From positions 1-13,851 of the forward strand of contig CALGSR010000292.1 in assembly GCA_937902115.1 (NCBI GenBank): a stretch of 13,851 bases of DNA, written 5' to 3'. Origin of the DNA: an uncultured Bacillus sp. Its GTDB lineage: Bacteria > Bacillota > Bacilli > Bacillales > Cytobacillaceae. This document shows positions 12,704 to 13,851 of the stretch, piece after piece. Position 1 is the first letter of the stretch. Every line of letters starts with the position of its first letter. The position numbers were made by a program, and so were the translations under genes. The notes beneath the pieces are model-generated. The model was not told the origin of the DNA. It did not search any database and saw nothing but the letters and a program-made list of their open reading frames with translations.

Positions 12704-12911
12704 TTCTTATTAATTCCAAGTAATTTCATATGAAAAAATGGTTAAAAGTATTGACGGTTGTTTTATATTTATGGTACTATCACTTTAATCAAATTGGGTA
12801 TGGTAAACTATAATGGTAATCATTGATAATACATGGGCTTATTGCCTTAATCGATATACAAAGGCAAATGAGATCCACAAGCTTAAGTCATTATAATTAG
12901 GAGAGATGGAA
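12704..12911 (+). other. metY leader and upstream region
   Basis: This 208-nt gap has no terminator for the upstream gene that I can see. It holds a 12-bp palindrome TTTCATATGAAA (12724-12735) and a promoter (12751-12780). A leader of about 125 nt follows, with one modest stem: TTGCCTT (12842-12848) with AAGGCAA (12861-12867). ATGGTA occurs three times (12771, 12800, 12814), around and just downstream of the promoter. No S-box or T-box consensus elements are recognisable. Confidence 0.5.
12751..12780 (+). promoter_or_regulatory. Sigma-A promoter for metY
   Basis: TTGACG (12751-12756) and TACTAT (12775-12780) are separated by 18 bp. The -35 box matches consensus at five of six positions. Transcription would start near 12787. 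Confidence 0.6.
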
Positions 12912-13851
12912 ATGTCAGAAAAAAATTATCGTATTGAAACATTAGGCGTCCATGGCGGGCTGCAGCCGGATCCTGTAACAGGTGCAAGGGCATTACCGAT
13001 ATATCAAAATAATGCTTATCAATTCAAAAATACGGAACATGCTGCGAATTTGTTCGGTTTAAAAGAACCTGGCTATATCTATACTCGTATTACAAACCCA
13101 ACGACAGGTGTTTTTGAAGAACGTGTCGCCTTGTTAGAAGGCGGAGTTGGGGCACTTGCTCTCGCAAGTGGAATGGCTGCTATTACAGTAGCTGTGATGA
13201 ATATTGCTGAAGCAGGCGATGAGATTGTCGCTGCATCTAACCTATACGGTGGTACATATAATCTATTTGCGGTAACGCTTCCTAAATATGGTATTCAAGT
13301 GAAATTTGTCGATCCACAAGATCCGGAAAATTTCCGTGCTGCGATTACAGATAAAACAAAAGCGGTTTTTGCTGAAACAATTGGAAACCCATCGTTAAAA
13401 GTTTTGGATATTGAAGCAGTAGCAAATATTGCCCATGAGGCAGGTGTTCCGCTCATTATCGACAATACATTCGCTTCTCCATATTTATGCCGTCCAATTG
13501 AGTTTGGCGCAGATATTGTCGTACATTCTGCGACAAAATGGCTTCTAGGAAATGGAACAACAACTGGAGGAGTCATTGTCGATTCCGGTAAATTTGATTG
13601 GAATTCACCTAAATTCCCAGGTTTAACGGAACCTGACGATAGCTATCATGGATTATCTTATGCAAAAGATGTTGGTGCAGCGGCTTATATTACAAAAGCT
13701 CGTGTGCAATTATTGCGTGACATGGGACCAGCCCTAAGCCCTTATAACGCTTTCCAATTTGTTCTTGGTCTTGAAACACTGCATGTCAGAATGAAAGAGC
13801 ATGTCGCTAATGCAGTGAAGGTTGCTGATTATCTTGAAAAACATCCTGCTG
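12912..13851 (+). CDS. metY: MetY: O-acetylhomoserine sulfhydrylase, 3'-truncated by window edge
   Basis: Pyridoxal-phosphate enzyme of the Cys/Met metabolism family. It makes homocysteine from O-acetylhomoserine and sulfide (direct sulfhydrylation). The first 313 codons are present; the family is usually about 430 residues long, so roughly a quarter is missing to the right. Visible motifs are T-L-G-V-H-G-G near the start, Y-T-R-I-T-N-P-T-T-G-V-F-E-E-R, the cofactor-stacking region around N-L-Y-G-G-T-Y-N-L, I-I-D-N-T-F-A-S-P-Y, and the Schiff-base lysine K209 in H-S-A-T-K-W. The N-L-F and L-L-G-N-G-T-T-T-G-G details fit the O-acetylhomoserine branch better than cystathionine synthases or lyases. 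GGAGAG lies 6 nt before the ATG. It has its own promoter. In B. subtilis this neighbourhood contains the methionine importer genes, so a sulfur locus may continue downstream. Confidence 0.93.
   Translation, partial: MSEKNYRIETLGVHGGLQPDPVTGARALPIYQNNAYQFKNTEHAANLFGLKEPGYIYTRITNPTTGVFEERVALLEGGVGALALASGMAAITVAVMNIAEAGDEIVAASNLYGGTYNLFAVTLPKYGIQVKFVDPQDPENFRAAITDKTKAVFAETIGNPSLKVLDIEAVANIAHEAGVPLIIDNTFASPYLCRPIEFGADIVVHSATKWLLGNGTTTGGVIVDSGKFDWNSPKFPGLTEPDDSYHGLSYAKDVGAAAYITKARVQLLRDMGPALSPYNAFQFVLGLETLHVRMKEHVANAVKVADYLEKHPA

Noticed and set aside
12495..12719. Minus-strand frame opposite the SCP-2-like gene.
   Set aside because: It lacks a ribosome binding site; the plus-strand frame has GGAGG at good spacing and a coherent domain pattern.
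1..13851. tRNA, rRNA, insertion sequence, prophage or defence genes.
   Set aside because: No tRNA cloverleaf, transposase, integrase, nuclease or toxin-antitoxin pattern was recognised on either strand.

Overview
The window reads as chromosomal DNA from a moderately low-GC, endospore-forming Bacillaceae bacterium (Bacillus in the broad sense). The evidence is strong AGGAGG-type ribosome binding sites, several TTG/GTG starts, CotF-type spore coat genes, a YuzL-like small protein, and a gene order (fadN-fadA-fadE-yusI-gcvH-yusF) that I recall from the yus region of B. subtilis. It is mostly ordinary core metabolism. I did not find a convincing undescribed defence, mobile or biosynthetic system. 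The less ordinary parts are the regulator-led tungstate operon with a helically phased repeat upstream, a small spore-type gene that length cut-offs would miss, and two structured intergenic repeats.

Left part (1-2608, minus strand): a tungstate uptake operon. It is transcribed regulator -> tupA (lipoprotein receptor) -> tupB (permease) -> tupC (ATPase, cut by the left edge). The regulator fuses an excisionase-type helix-turn-helix to a periplasmic-binding-protein-like sensor domain. Its upstream region (2609-2954) is shared with a divergent rodA-like gene and carries three 10-bp direct repeats and a near-consensus sigma-A promoter facing rodA.

Centre-left (2955-5047): rodA-like SEDS glycosyltransferase (+), then a 17-bp-stem terminator and a REP-like inverted repeat. 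Next is a minus-strand sporulation cluster, transcribed yuzL-like -> small coat protein -> CotF-domain protein, which converges on rodA.

Centre (5204-10645, plus strand): the fatty-acid beta-oxidation operon. FadE (acyl-CoA dehydrogenase), FadN (hydratase plus 3-hydroxyacyl-CoA dehydrogenase) and FadA (thiolase) together give all four steps of the cycle. All predicted catalytic residues are present. The operon ends at a good intrinsic terminator, followed by a hairpin-rich element of about 230 bp resembling repeats dispersed in Bacillaceae intergenic regions.

Right part (11036-13851, plus strand): yusI (ArsC/Spx-like), gcvH (lipoyl carrier protein), yusF (Toprim protein) and a terminator. 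Then come a small SCP-2-like protein and the 5' 313 codons of metY (O-acetylhomoserine sulfhydrylase), which runs off the right edge. The metY leader has a plausible promoter but no S-box or T-box that I can recognise.
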